Shown: piece after piece, positions 17,512-26,101 of the stretch
Layout of the letters: each line of letters starts with the position of its first letter
Numbering within the stretch: the first letter of the stretch is position 1
Source: CAWDCV01 sp963728125
GTDB taxonomy: Bacteria > Actinomycetota > Actinomycetes > CAWDCV01
NCBI GenBank assembly: GCA_963728125.1
Contig: CAVSIZ010000019.1
Span: 248,001 to 312,000, forward strand
Length of the DNA: 64,000 nt
Direction of reading: 5' to 3'
The notes under the pieces: model-generated
Database searches by the model: none
Told to the model about the DNA's origin: nothing
What the model saw: the letters and a program-made list of their open reading frames with translations, nothing else
Made by a program: the position numbers and the translations under genes

Positions 17512-18029
17512 CCCGCCGGCGTGCCGGACGCGTGCAGGCGAGCGAGATGCCGGTACGTGCGAGCGCCGTTCGCTATCCGCTCCCGCTCCTCATCGGTTGT
17601 CTCGCGGCGCACTGCGCCGGGGACTCCGGTGACCAGCGAGTTCGGTGGAATCTGGGCTCCCTCGAGGACGACACTGCCTGCGGCGACGATCGAGCCGGAT
17701 CCGATCGTGGCGCCATTCATCACGATCGCGCCCATGCCGATGAGGACGTCGTCCTCGACCGCGCAGCCGTGCAGGATCGCCCGATGGCCGACCGTGACGT
17801 TGCTGCCGATCGTCGCCGGGCGGCCGCGGTCGACGTGGATGACGCATCCGTCCTGGATGTTGCTGCCCTCCGCGACGACGATGCGGTCGTATTCGGCGCG
17901 CAGTACGGCCCCGTAGAACACGGTCACGTCCTCGTCGAGGCGGACGTCACCTACCACGGTCGCCGTCGCCGCGATCCACGCAGAGCTCGCAACCGTGGGA
18001 GTCTTGCCGTCGATGCTGATCAGCCGCAT
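17508..18029 (-). CDS. Gamma-carbonic anhydrase family protein (left-handed beta-helix)
   Basis: A 173-residue hexapeptide-repeat protein. Repeats such as VVGDVRLDEDVTVFYGAVLR build the left-handed beta-helix, and His65, His82 and His87 (HVDRGR, VGHRAILHG) are the metal ligands of the gamma-CA group. Members bind zinc and some hydrate CO2, while others are inactive scaffolds, so activity is not assured. Its stop overlaps the convergent nuclease gene by 4 bp. It is divergent from acetoacetyl-CoA synthetase with only 38 bp between them. Confidence 0.9.
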   Translation of the reverse strand: MRLISIDGKTPTVASSAWIAATATVVGDVRLDEDVTVFYGAVLRAEYDRIVVAEGSNIQDGCVIHVDRGRPATIGSNVTVGHRAILHGCAVEDDVLIGMGAIVMNGATIGSGSIVAAGSVVLEGAQIPPNSLVTGVPGAVRRETTDEERERIANGARTYRHLARLHASGTPAG

Positions 18030-18067
18030 CGTCGTGTCGTACCACCGAGAACAGAGGAGCGCACGAC

Positions 18068-20038
18068 ATGTCGAGTCCTGAGCCCGACGTCCTGTGGACT
18101 CCCGATCCCGAGCGGTCGCGCGAAACCGCCATCGCCGCGTTTGCTCGCTTCGTGCGCGATGAGCGTGGCGTCGAGGTTGGCGACACCGACTATTCCGCGC
18201 TGCACGACTGGTCCGTCACTGATACGGCCGGGTTCTGGTCCGCGGCCGCGACGTTCCTGGGCGTGCGGTTCCGCGATGTTCCCGATGCTGTACTTGGTTC
18301 GACCACCATGCCCGGCACCCAGTGGTTTCCCGGCGCAACGCTGAACTACGCCGAGCATGCGCTGGCCTCCGGTGCCGGCCGCGATGACGACGTTGCCGTG
18401 GTGTTCGTCCGAGAAGACGGTCCGGAGCGCAGCATCACGTACGCCGAGATTCGGGACCTGGTCGCTCGGGCGCGAGCAGGACTGGTCCGCCAAGGGGTAG
18501 GCCGCGGTGACCGGGTCGTCGCGCTGGCACCGAACTCCATCGAGACACTCGTGACGTTCCTTGCCGCTGCCAGCCTTGGCGCGATTTGGTCGTCCTGCTC
18601 GCCGGAATTCGGTGCACGCGCGGTGCGCGACCGATTCGCACAGATCGAGCCGACGACACTGCTTGCTGTCGACGGATACGTGTACGGCGGCAAGCGCTTC
18701 GATATCCGCGCAAACATCGCAACGCTGCAGGAGCAGTTGCCGACACTGCAGCACACCGTGCTCGTCCCGTACGTCGATGACGCCGCTGAGATGGACGGCA
18801 CTGTGTCCTGGGCGACGTTCATTGGCGAAGCGGGGACGCTGGAGTTCGAGGCGGTGCCTTTCGACCATCCCCTGTGGGTGCTGTACTCGTCGGGCACCAC
18901 CGGGCTGCCGAAGGGCATCGTGCACGGGCACGGCGGCATCGTCCTCGAACACATGAAGGCGCTGCGCCTTCAGCATGACTTCGGGCCGGGCGATCGATTC
19001 TTCTGGTTCACCACGACCGGCTGGATGATGTGGAACTACCTCATGTCCGGGCTGCTGGTCGGGGTCACGATCGTGTTGTTCGACGGCAATCCGGGCTACC
19101 CCGATCTCGGGGCGCTGTGGCGGTTGGCGGAACGGCATCGGGTGACGTACTTCGGCACGTCTGCACCGTTCGTGACCGCGTGCCTCAAGGCGGGCCTGCG
19201 TCCGCGCGACGATGTTGACCTATCGATGCTGCGCGCCATCGGTTCGACCGGGGCACCGCTGTCGGTCGACGGCTTCGCGTGGATCCGCGAAGCGGTCGGC
19301 GAGCACATCCAGATCTGCTCGGTGTCCGGCGGCACCGACATGTGCACTGCGTTCCTCGGTGCAGCGCCGACCGTTCCGGTCTGGCTCGGTGAGCTTTCGT
19401 GTGCCTGCCTGGGTGCGGCAGTCGAGGCGTACGACGAGAAGGGCGAGCCGCTCGTCGACGAGGTCGGCGAGCTCGTCATCACCCGACCGATGCCTTCGAT
19501 GCCGGTGTCGTTCTGGAACGACCCGGACGGGGTGCGACTTCGTGAGGCGTACTTCGACATGTATCCCGGCATCTGGCGACACGGTGACTGGGTACGACAG
19601 ACGCCGCGCGACTCGTACGTCATCTACGGCCGCAGCGACTCGACGCTCAACCGCGGCGGCGTCCGGATGGGTACCGCCGACTTCTATGCCGTCGTGGAGG
19701 GTTTCGACGAGGTCGCCGACTCGCTCGTCATCGACACCACCGAGCTCGGCGCCGATGACGAGGGAGCGCTCCTGTGCTTCCTCGTGCTCACGCCGGGTAC
19801 GACACTCGACAGCATCCAGCCGCAGTTGCGCAAGGTGCTGCGAACCGAGCTGTCGCCCCGACATGTGCCCGACCGCTTCATCGTCGTCGACGCCATCCCG
19901 CGCACACTGAACGGCAAGAAGTGCGAGGTGCCCGTGAAGAAGATCCTCGCCGGTGTCGACCCTGACAAGGCGGTGAGCAGGGGAGCACTGCAGAATCCCG
20001 ATGCGTTGGCACCGTTCATCGAGCTCGCTGAACGGTGA
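18068..20038 (+). CDS. aacS: Acetoacetyl-CoA synthetase
   Basis: A 656-residue acyl-adenylate-forming enzyme that activates acetoacetate to acetoacetyl-CoA. The phosphate loop YSSGTTGLPKG spans residues 273-283, GTDMCTAFLG and the VRMGTADFY hinge follow, and the C-terminal catalytic lysine is in LNGKKCEVPVKK. The N-terminal WFPGATLNYAEHAL is typical of AacS rather than acetyl-CoA synthetase. The start has GAGGAGCGCACGAC in front. This would let the cell use ketone bodies or PHB-derived acetoacetate. The next gene begins inside its stop codon. Confidence 0.93.
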   Translation: MSSPEPDVLWTPDPERSRETAIAAFARFVRDERGVEVGDTDYSALHDWSVTDTAGFWSAAATFLGVRFRDVPDAVLGSTTMPGTQWFPGATLNYAEHALASGAGRDDDVAVVFVREDGPERSITYAEIRDLVARARAGLVRQGVGRGDRVVALAPNSIETLVTFLAAASLGAIWSSCSPEFGARAVRDRFAQIEPTTLLAVDGYVYGGKRFDIRANIATLQEQLPTLQHTVLVPYVDDAAEMDGTVSWATFIGEAGTLEFEAVPFDHPLWVLYSSGTTGLPKGIVHGHGGIVLEHMKALRLQHDFGPGDRFFWFTTTGWMMWNYLMSGLLVGVTIVLFDGNPGYPDLGALWRLAERHRVTYFGTSAPFVTACLKAGLRPRDDVDLSMLRAIGSTGAPLSVDGFAWIREAVGEHIQICSVSGGTDMCTAFLGAAPTVPVWLGELSCACLGAAVEAYDEKGEPLVDEVGELVITRPMPSMPVSFWNDPDGVRLREAYFDMYPGIWRHGDWVRQTPRDSYVIYGRSDSTLNRGGVRMGTADFYAVVEGFDEVADSLVIDTTELGADDEGALLCFLVLTPGTTLDSIQPQLRKVLRTELSPRHVPDRFIVVDAIPRTLNGKKCEVPVKKILAGVDPDKAVSRGALQNPDALAPFIELAER

Positions 20039-20814
20039 AGTCAACAGCTGAGCTGGCCCTGGTCTCCCTGCTCGCCAAGCACAACTGGGTGAGCAATCGG
20101 GTGCTCCCGCGCTGGGCGTACGTGCCGTACGGACTCGCGAGCAGCATTGCCGCCGTGGCGCTGAGCCGACACGGCGGTGCGAGTCTGGCGGAGCTGGGAC
20201 TCGAGCGTGAGCGGATCGGCGACGGTGTTCGCGTCGGCGCGATCACCTCGACTGTGGCGGCAGCCGCGATCGCTACCGGCGTTGCCGTTCCAGCGACCCG
20301 ACGGTTCTACGCCGACGACCGTGTCGTCCATCCGCACGGCGTCACGCTTGCGTACGAGGTGGGAGTACGTATCCCGGTTGGCACCGCAGTGGTTGAGGAG
20401 TTGCTGTTTCGCTCGGCGCTGCTCGGATTGTCGCTGCATCAGCGTTCATGGGTGTCGTCGACCGCGTGGAGCTCCGTGCTGTTCGGTGTGTGGCACGTGC
20501 TGCCGGCGATGGCAACCATGTCCGACAGCGCTGCCCTGACCGGAATGAGCAGTCGCCTCGGTCGGGCGGGAGCAGTCGCGAGCGCCGTAGTGGCGACGAC
20601 GGTCGGCGGCATCGTCTTTGTCGAACTGCGTCGACGGTCCGGCAGCGTCGTCGCGCCGATCCTGGTGCACGCGACGGTCAACATTGCTGCCTTTGCCGCA
20701 GCTCGCTGGTCATTTAAGCGCGCCAAACGCGAGGGTCGCTCCATCGTGCCGGCTAGCGGGGCGGTCGTCGACGACGAGGTCGTACGAATGTTGCGCGATG
20801 CCGACCAACGGTGA
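20035..20814 (+). CDS. CPBP family intramembrane glutamic protease
   Basis: A 259-residue membrane protein with the ABI/CPBP signature: Glu121-Glu122 and Arg126 in VVEELLFRSALLG, then FGVWHVLPA with a histidine and a C-terminal ILVHATVNIAAF helix. These enzymes cleave CAAX-like or other membrane substrates in Rce1 fashion; bacterial roles include bacteriocin immunity and protein sorting. The GTG start at 20035 overlaps the aacS stop (GTGA), so translation is coupled, although no functional link with acetoacetate use is evident. The stop overlaps a VapC-like relic. Confidence 0.85.
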   Translation: MKSTAELALVSLLAKHNWVSNRVLPRWAYVPYGLASSIAAVALSRHGGASLAELGLERERIGDGVRVGAITSTVAAAAIATGVAVPATRRFYADDRVVHPHGVTLAYEVGVRIPVGTAVVEELLFRSALLGLSLHQRSWVSSTAWSSVLFGVWHVLPAMATMSDSAALTGMSSRLGRAGAVASAVVATTVGGIVFVELRRRSGSVVAPILVHATVNIAAFAAARWSFKRAKREGRSIVPASGAVVDDEVVRMLRDADQR

Positions 20815-20924
20815 TGATGGTTGCAGCTGCTGCTGGCGAGCATGGCTTGCCACTGTTGACGAGGGATCGGCGCGCTCTCGACACCTATCGTGAGCTCAAA
20901 GTCGATGCTCGATTGGTCGAGTGA
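20811..20924 (+). pseudogene. VapC/PIN toxin C-terminal relic
   Basis: A 37-codon frame, starting at GTG ATG ATG in the protease stop and ending at 20924, reads AAAAGEHGLPLLTRDRRALDTY and RELKVDARLVE. This matches the last 30 or so residues of PIN-domain VapC toxins, in particular the LLTRDRRA segment with its metal-binding Asp. The first two acidic motifs are absent, so no nuclease activity remains. It marks a lost toxin-antitoxin locus. Confidence 0.65.
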
Positions 20925-20936
20925 CGCCGACGGCGA

Positions 20937-21602
20937 TCAGCTGTCGCCGGCGACGACGAGGCCGGACTCGTACGCCACGACGACCGCCTGAGCGCGATCA
21001 CGCAAGCCAAGCTTGGCGAACAGTCGACTGACGTGAGACTTCACCGTCTGCTCGGCGAGGAACAGCTCGTCGGCGATCTCCGCATTGGACCGGCCGCGCG
21101 CGAGCAGTCGCAGTACGTCGGTCTCGCGCGCGGTGAGCTGACGCAGCGACGACGATGCAGGTCGACGCGGGCGCCGGGCAAACTCTTCGACCAGCCGCCG
21201 AGTGACCGAGGGCGCGAGCAATGCGTCACCGGAGGCGACGACACGCACCGCATGGACCAGATCCGCACCGGGCGCGTCCTTGAGTAGGAAGCCGCTCGCC
21301 CCAGCGCGCAGCGCCTCGTACACGTAGTCGTCCAGATCGAACGTCGTCAGCATGAGAACCCGAGGCGGCTGCTGCCAGCCAGGCCATGGCTCCAGCAGCC
21401 GGCGGGTGGCCTCGAGACCGTCCATCACCGGCATCCGGATGTCCATCAGCACGACGTCCGGCTTGACGCGTCGAACCAGCGCGACCGCCTCCGCGCCCTC
21501 GCCGGCCGTCCCCACCACCTCGAGATCAGGCTGGGCATCGAGCAGCGCGGAGAACCCCTCGCGCACCATGACCTGGTCGTCGGCGATCACCAGCCGGATC
21601 AT
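20937..21602 (-). CDS. NarL/LuxR-family response regulator
   Basis: A 221-residue two-domain regulator. The receiver has Asp8-Asp9 and phospho-acceptor Asp54 (VVLMDIRMPVMDG), then a Thr (MLTTFD) and a Lys (LLKDA). The output is a LuxR helix-turn-helix (LTARETDVLRLLARGRSNAEIADELFLAEQTVKSHVSRLFAKLG region, about residues 150-205). It is the partner of the histidine kinase immediately upstream, whose stop it overlaps by 4 bp. Target genes cannot be named; no strong candidate operon is adjacent. Confidence 0.94.
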   Translation of the reverse strand: MIRLVIADDQVMVREGFSALLDAQPDLEVVGTAGEGAEAVALVRRVKPDVVLMDIRMPVMDGLEATRRLLEPWPGWQQPPRVLMLTTFDLDDYVYEALRAGASGFLLKDAPGADLVHAVRVVASGDALLAPSVTRRLVEEFARRPRRPASSSLRQLTARETDVLRLLARGRSNAEIADELFLAEQTVKSHVSRLFAKLGLRDRAQAVVVAYESGLVVAGDS

Positions 21603-22846
21603 GTTTTCGCCCCTGCCGGACCGGTCTCGTACGGCAAGGTCGCCTCGACGAGGAAGCCACCGTGCGGCTCGCGAGAGGTGGCGAGCGTGCCTTCGAGCAG
21701 TGCGACCCGCTCGCGCATTCCGGCCAGGCCGTGACCACCATCCGCGGCCGCAGCATGCGCGTCCGGCTGGCGGGCCGGCGGGTCGTTGCGTACGCGGACG
21801 TGCAGCTCGTCGCCCGAACGCGAGACCTGCACGAGGACATGCGCACCGGGCGCGTGCCGGACGGCGTTGCTGAGCGACTCTTGCACGAGCCGGTACACGG
21901 TCAGCCCCAGGGCCGCAGACGGCTGATCCAACTCGCCGGTGGTGATCAACTCGGCATCGGCTCCGGCTCGGCGAGTCGAATCGACCAGTGCATGAAGGTC
22001 GGCGAGAGTCGGCTGCGGTTCGGTGAGCGCGCTCGACGGCGCGGCGTCGGAGCGCAGGACACCCAGCAACCGGCGCATCTCCGTAAGCCCGGCTCGGGCA
22101 TCTGACGCGATCGAGTCAAAGGCATCGCGCACATCCGTCGGCAGCGGCCCGACGCGGTACGGCGCCGTCTCGGCCTGGACCGCGATCACGGACATGTGGT
22201 GGGCGACGACGTCGTGCAACTCGCGAGCGATGCGCGCCCGCTCCTCGAGGACGACGCGCCGCGACGACTCCTCCGCGAGCTGCTCCTCGCGCTCGGACGC
22301 GCGCCGGTCCGCCCGCCGCCGTGCCCCGGCGAGCCGACCCACGACGAGAGCTACCGCGGCGCCGAAGGCGAGTCCAGGAACCGGAGCCTCGATGGCGTAG
22401 AGGCCGCCGACCGAAATCGCGATCACCGTTGCGACCAGGACGCCGACGAGGACAAGGACGCGATACCGCCAACCGACAGCGACGAGGACCGCGCCCCCGA
22501 CGATCATCTGAAGGGGGGTCCAGGGGACCGTCGCAATGGACGCCGTGTCGAGGAGCGGGTAGCCCACCGCGCTCACCATCGATGCCGCCCAAGCGAACAG
22601 TGCTTGCACGCGGAGCAACAGCAGCGCGATCGGCGCCATCGTGACGACGCCGACGAGCACCGAGACGGCTCCCAGTGAGGAGTTCTCGCGGACGTACGCC
22701 GCATCTGCCGCAACAAAGCCCGCGGTGATGACCCACCCGGCGAGCAGCATGAACCGTGGGTCGATACGTCGACCAGCCGCGTGGATGGCGCGCCGCAGGC
22801 GGCTCCAGGGTCGTGGAGCCCGCGGTCGAGGTGCGCGCAGCCGCAT
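21599..22846 (-). CDS. DesK/NarX-type sensor histidine kinase
   Basis: A 415-residue membrane histidine kinase. Five or six hydrophobic segments occupy residues 30-175 with no extracellular sensor domain of size, then a HisKA_3 dimerisation domain (ARIARELHDVVAHHMSVIAVQAE, phospho-His211) and a HATPase with the GHGLAGMRERV ATP-lid motif near residue 385. Such kinases usually sense membrane state or a small ligand within the helices. It forms a two-gene operon with the LuxR-type regulator. Confidence 0.93.
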   Translation of the reverse strand: MRLRAPRPRAPRPWSRLRRAIHAAGRRIDPRFMLLAGWVITAGFVAADAAYVRENSSLGAVSVLVGVVTMAPIALLLLRVQALFAWAASMVSAVGYPLLDTASIATVPWTPLQMIVGGAVLVAVGWRYRVLVLVGVLVATVIAISVGGLYAIEAPVPGLAFGAAVALVVGRLAGARRRADRRASEREEQLAEESSRRVVLEERARIARELHDVVAHHMSVIAVQAETAPYRVGPLPTDVRDAFDSIASDARAGLTEMRRLLGVLRSDAAPSSALTEPQPTLADLHALVDSTRRAGADAELITTGELDQPSAALGLTVYRLVQESLSNAVRHAPGAHVLVQVSRSGDELHVRVRNDPPARQPDAHAAAADGGHGLAGMRERVALLEGTLATSREPHGGFLVEATLPYETGPAGAKT

Positions 22847-22979
22847 CAGGCGTCGAGGCTAGGCCGACCGGCCGTACGTGCGCCTCACCCTGAGGTATCG
22901 ACCTGCGCGCACGGCCCGGTACGGCGGTAGCGCTCGAGAACAGCTCGCCGGCGGGACGCAGGCGGCGGGTCCGCGTTCT

Positions 22980-22985
22980 TAGCGT
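22980..22985 (+). promoter_or_regulatory. -10 box (TAGCGT) of the phospholipase operon
   Basis: TAGCGT ends 8 nt before the ATG at 22994 with no ribosome-binding site between, again a leaderless layout. Confidence 0.45.
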
Positions 22986-22993
22986 CCGGCTCC

Positions 22994-23575
22994 ATGACTG
23001 CAGTGCTCCGGCGAACCCTCCTTCACTGCGTGGCCGCTGTCCTGCTCGTTGTCACGGCGATGCTGCTGTGGCCCGTGCCTGCCGCGGCAGCGTCGGACTT
23101 GCCGCGAGAAGCTGACGGCACCATCGCGACAGCACCGATCGGCGCGCACTCCGGCGACGGGGGTTGCTCGTCACCGCTCGGCGGAACGCGATGGGGATTC
23201 GCGTCTGCGTGCGAGCTGCACGATCACCGGTACGACCTGCTGCGGCAAGCGGCGGCGCGTGGAACACCGCTGAGCCCCAGCGCGCGACGCGCCGCGGACG
23301 CGGCCTTCGCAGCGCGTCTCGATATGCAATGCGATGCCCGAGAGGGACTGGACGCCATCGGCTGCCGGGTTGCGGCGCGCCTTTACAGCGGAGCGGTGGC
23401 CGCCAACAGCTGGCGGCAGCGATATGGGCCGCCGCTGCCCGAGCCGGCGCTCCCCTGGCTCGCTGGGACCGGTGTTGCGGTGGTGGTCGCGACGTCTCTC
23501 GGTCTCGGCCTCGCCGCCGCGAACGTTCGGCAACCGGCAACGGCGCGTCGATCCTCGGTGGGGGCGACGGTATGA
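22994..23575 (+). CDS. Secreted or membrane-anchored prokaryotic phospholipase A2
   Basis: A 193-residue protein with an N-terminal signal peptide (residues 1-33), the phospholipase A2 signature ACELHDHRYDLL (Cys73, His76-Asp77, Tyr80) and a second segment DAAFAARLDMQCDA with the distal Asp. This is the short prokaryotic PLA2 pattern (C-x2-HD-x2-Y). A C-terminal hydrophobic helix (about 154-175, WLAGTGVAVVVATSLGLGLA) may anchor it outside the membrane, which is less usual. It would cleave sn-2 acyl chains of phospholipids. The next gene, an acyltransferase, overlaps it by ATGA, which hints at lipid or envelope remodelling. Confidence 0.78.
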   Translation: MTAVLRRTLLHCVAAVLLVVTAMLLWPVPAAAASDLPREADGTIATAPIGAHSGDGGCSSPLGGTRWGFASACELHDHRYDLLRQAAARGTPLSPSARRAADAAFAARLDMQCDAREGLDAIGCRVAARLYSGAVAANSWRQRYGPPLPEPALPWLAGTGVAVVVATSLGLGLAAANVRQPATARRSSVGATV

Positions 23576-24642
23576 CCGGGCGAGACAGGTACGCCGATCT
23601 GCTGCGGACGGTGGCTTTGGCGGCAGTTGTCCTCGGCCACTGGAGCATGGCAGCGGTCAGTGTTGATGCAAGCGGCCAAGTCGCAGTGAGCAATGCCCTC
23701 GCCGCCCTGCCGCTGTCACTGCACGTCGTGACCTGGGTGCTGCAGCTGGTACCCCTGTTCTTCTTCGTGGGCGGCGTCGCGAACGCCGCGGCGTTGACGG
23801 ATGGCAGTACTCGGAGCTACCTGCGTCGGCGTCTTGGCGGATTGCTTCGCCCCGCGCTTGCGCTGCTCATCGGCGCGCCGGCGGGGGCGGCAATCCTGGT
23901 CCTCGCTGGCGTGCCCGCAGGTCTCGTGCTGCGCGTCCTCGTGTTCGTTCTGCTGCCGCTGTGGTTCCTTGCCGTCTACGTACCGTTGACAGCTATCGCA
24001 CCGTGGTTGCTGCGGTTGCACGAACGATTCGGCCCCCAGGTGCTCATGTTGCTCGTGGCTGTTATCGCCCTGCTGGACCTAGCCCGGCACATCACCGGCC
24101 GCATCGAGTTCGGCTGGCCGAACATGCTGCTCCTATACGCGCTCGCGCAGCAGTTCGGCTTTTGCTATCGCGACGGGTGGCTGCTGAACGTCCACCGCCG
24201 CTGGTTGGTGCTCGCGGCAGCCGGCGCGCTGATCGCGCTGACGGCAGCAACGATGTCGCCGGTGTGGCCGACGTCGCTGGTCGGCCTGCCGGGTGAGCCG
24301 TCGAATATGACCCCGCCCGGCATCCCGCTGCTCTGCTTGCTGCTTGTCCAGGTGCCGGTCGTGATACTGCTGCGGCCGTACGTGGTGCCGCTGCTGCAGC
24401 GCCGTCGTGCTGTCGCGATCCTCGATGCCGTTTCCCGCCGATCGATGACGGCATACCTGTGGCACCTGCCGCTGCTGGTCGCGGTCATCGGGACGATGCT
24501 GCTGCTCCGGGTGCCCTTCCCTGCGGTGGGGTCGGTGGCATGGTGGTCGACGCGTCCGCTGTGGCTTGTCGCCCTGACAGGGTTGCTGGTCGGCGCTCTG
24601 TCGCTCACGTCTGCGAGCAGGAAAGCATCCGTGCGCAGCTAG
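23572..24642 (+). CDS. Acyltransferase 3 family integral membrane protein
   Basis: A 356-residue protein with about ten hydrophobic helices. It opens with RDRYADLLRTVALAAVVLGHWSM, the characteristic first helix of acyltransferase 3 (OafA/NodX) proteins with the catalytic-type His, and continues with LVPLFFFVGGVANA and RRLGGLLRPAL. It ends with RRSMTAYLWHLPLL, also typical. Members transfer acetyl or other acyl groups onto envelope glycans, lipids or peptides. I chose the ATG at 23572, which overlaps the phospholipase stop. The longer frame from 23164 is a shadow of the phospholipase gene. Confidence 0.85.
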   Translation: MTGRDRYADLLRTVALAAVVLGHWSMAAVSVDASGQVAVSNALAALPLSLHVVTWVLQLVPLFFFVGGVANAAALTDGSTRSYLRRRLGGLLRPALALLIGAPAGAAILVLAGVPAGLVLRVLVFVLLPLWFLAVYVPLTAIAPWLLRLHERFGPQVLMLLVAVIALLDLARHITGRIEFGWPNMLLLYALAQQFGFCYRDGWLLNVHRRWLVLAAAGALIALTAATMSPVWPTSLVGLPGEPSNMTPPGIPLLCLLLVQVPVVILLRPYVVPLLQRRRAVAILDAVSRRSMTAYLWHLPLLVAVIGTMLLLRVPFPAVGSVAWWSTRPLWLVALTGLLVGALSLTSASRKASVRS

Positions 24643-24707
24643 CAACGATCATGGAGTTTGGGGCACCTTTTTCCGGCGTGTCGTGCCCGTAAATCCATGA
24701 TCGTTGC
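24642..24707. repeat. 66-bp palindrome that also encodes the tail of the FAD oxygenase
   Basis: The arms GCAACGATCATGGA (24642-24655) and TCCATGATCGTTGC (24694-24707) are perfect 14-bp inverted copies around a 38-nt centre that itself contains GGGGCAC and GTGCCC plus a TTTTT run. It lies between two convergent genes, so it can act as a two-way terminator. Its sequence also supplies the last 18 or so codons of the minus-strand gene. Confidence 0.7.
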
Positions 24708-26043
24708 GGATTATGCCTCCTCGCAGTACGCGGAGAAGGACGCTGGCGCGCATGAGGGAAGCTGGCGGATCGACCAGTCCCGCGACGCGAATGAACGCGC
24801 TGGCGAGCGTCGCGTCGTGCTCCGCCGCGGTCTGGAGCCGGGCGAGGTAGGCATTGAGCAGCCGAACCTTGCGTGTTCGGCGTCCTGGAACGCCGGGGAA
24901 GACCAGGTCGCCGCCGGCCGCCATGTCCCAGGGCACGTCGACCACGCGAGCTACGTCGCGAAACCAGCGGTGCGGCGTCGGCTCGCTATCCCGCTCGAGG
25001 AGCCGGCGAAGAGTCTCTGCTTCGATGGCGGCCACGCTCATGCCCTGGCCGTAGATCGGATTGAAGCTACACAGCGCATCGCCGACAACGAGCAAGCCGG
25101 CCGGGACCTGGGGGAGCCGCTCGTATCGCTGCCGGACGCTGGCCGGGAAGTGGAAGCTGACCGGATCGTCCAGCGGTTCGGCGTCGCGGATCGCGTCATA
25201 GATGTCGGGGAATCGAAGGGATCGGGCAAAGGCGAGGAAGCCGGCGGCGTCGGTGGGCGGATGGTCTCCGAGGATGCCCGCCAGCGTGAGCATCCACCGG
25301 CCTCCTTCGAGCGCTTGCAGTGCGCCGGCCCGCGGATGCTCGGGCGTCGGCGCAACGAGGACGGCAAGATTCCCGTCGAGAGCCTCCGCGGGAAGCCGGA
25401 AGGTCCGCGTCGTGTAGCCCAGATCGATCCGTATCTGATCCCGCTTCGGTCGCTGATAGCCGAAGCCCTCGAGCCACACGGGCGTGCGCGAGCCGCGGCC
25501 GGTCGCATCGACGACCACGTCCGCATCCAGCACCTCCTCGGCGCTGCCGTCGGCGCGGCGCAGGATCCGAGCTCCGATGATGCGGCGACCATCGCGGGTG
25601 CTCGCCAGTCCCACGACGTCGCATCGGTCGTGCAGACGTACGTTCGCCAGAGATTGCACCCTGGCGCGTAGCTGAGCTTCCAGCAGGGGTCGGCTGGCGC
25701 AGAGCATCGCCAGCCCGGCGTCCGTCTGCTGCAGCCGGGCGCCGCTGAAGTACAGGCGGGAATCGGTGAGCAGCCTCCCGGCCGGCGCACCCTGGCCCAT
25801 CAATTCCGTGGTGATCCCGGGGAACAACTCCTCGAGGATCTGCTGACCGCGCGCCGCCAGCACATGAATGTGTCGGCCGTGGGGTACGCCGCGACGGTGC
25901 GCGGCTGCCGGGCCCAACTCGTCCCGCTCGATCACCGTGACCTGTCCGTAGCGATCCGCGAGCACCCGGGCGGCCAACAAGCCCGCCATGCTGGCGCCGA
26001 GCACCACCGCACGATCTCCGATGCGTCCATTCATCGCTGACAC
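24649..26043 (-). CDS. FAD-dependent monooxygenase-like oxidoreductase
   Basis: A 464-residue flavoprotein of the PHBH-like class. The FAD dinucleotide fold is at residues 12-40 (VVLGASMAGLLAARVL to IERDEL), DATGRGSRTPVW marks the middle, and the second FAD motif is GDALCSFNPIYGQGMSVAA. Unlike classical hydroxylases it carries the HRRGVPHGRHIHVLAARG segment of geranylgeranyl-reductase-like or halogenase-like relatives. The substrate is unknown. The last 18 residues (NDHGFTGTTRRKKVPQTP) are encoded by a palindromic repeat, so the natural C-terminus was probably lost or extended. It follows the STAND ATPase by 58 bp on the same strand. Confidence 0.8.
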   Translation of the reverse strand: MSAMNGRIGDRAVVLGASMAGLLAARVLADRYGQVTVIERDELGPAAAHRRGVPHGRHIHVLAARGQQILEELFPGITTELMGQGAPAGRLLTDSRLYFSGARLQQTDAGLAMLCASRPLLEAQLRARVQSLANVRLHDRCDVVGLASTRDGRRIIGARILRRADGSAEEVLDADVVVDATGRGSRTPVWLEGFGYQRPKRDQIRIDLGYTTRTFRLPAEALDGNLAVLVAPTPEHPRAGALQALEGGRWMLTLAGILGDHPPTDAAGFLAFARSLRFPDIYDAIRDAEPLDDPVSFHFPASVRQRYERLPQVPAGLLVVGDALCSFNPIYGQGMSVAAIEAETLRRLLERDSEPTPHRWFRDVARVVDVPWDMAAGGDLVFPGVPGRRTRKVRLLNAYLARLQTAAEHDATLASAFIRVAGLVDPPASLMRASVLLRVLRGGIIRNDHGFTGTTRRKKVPQTP

Positions 26044-26101
26044 CTCCCGATGACCAGGAGGCTGCGCGAGGCAGGTGTTCGGTCTCCAGTCCAGACGCTG
26101 C

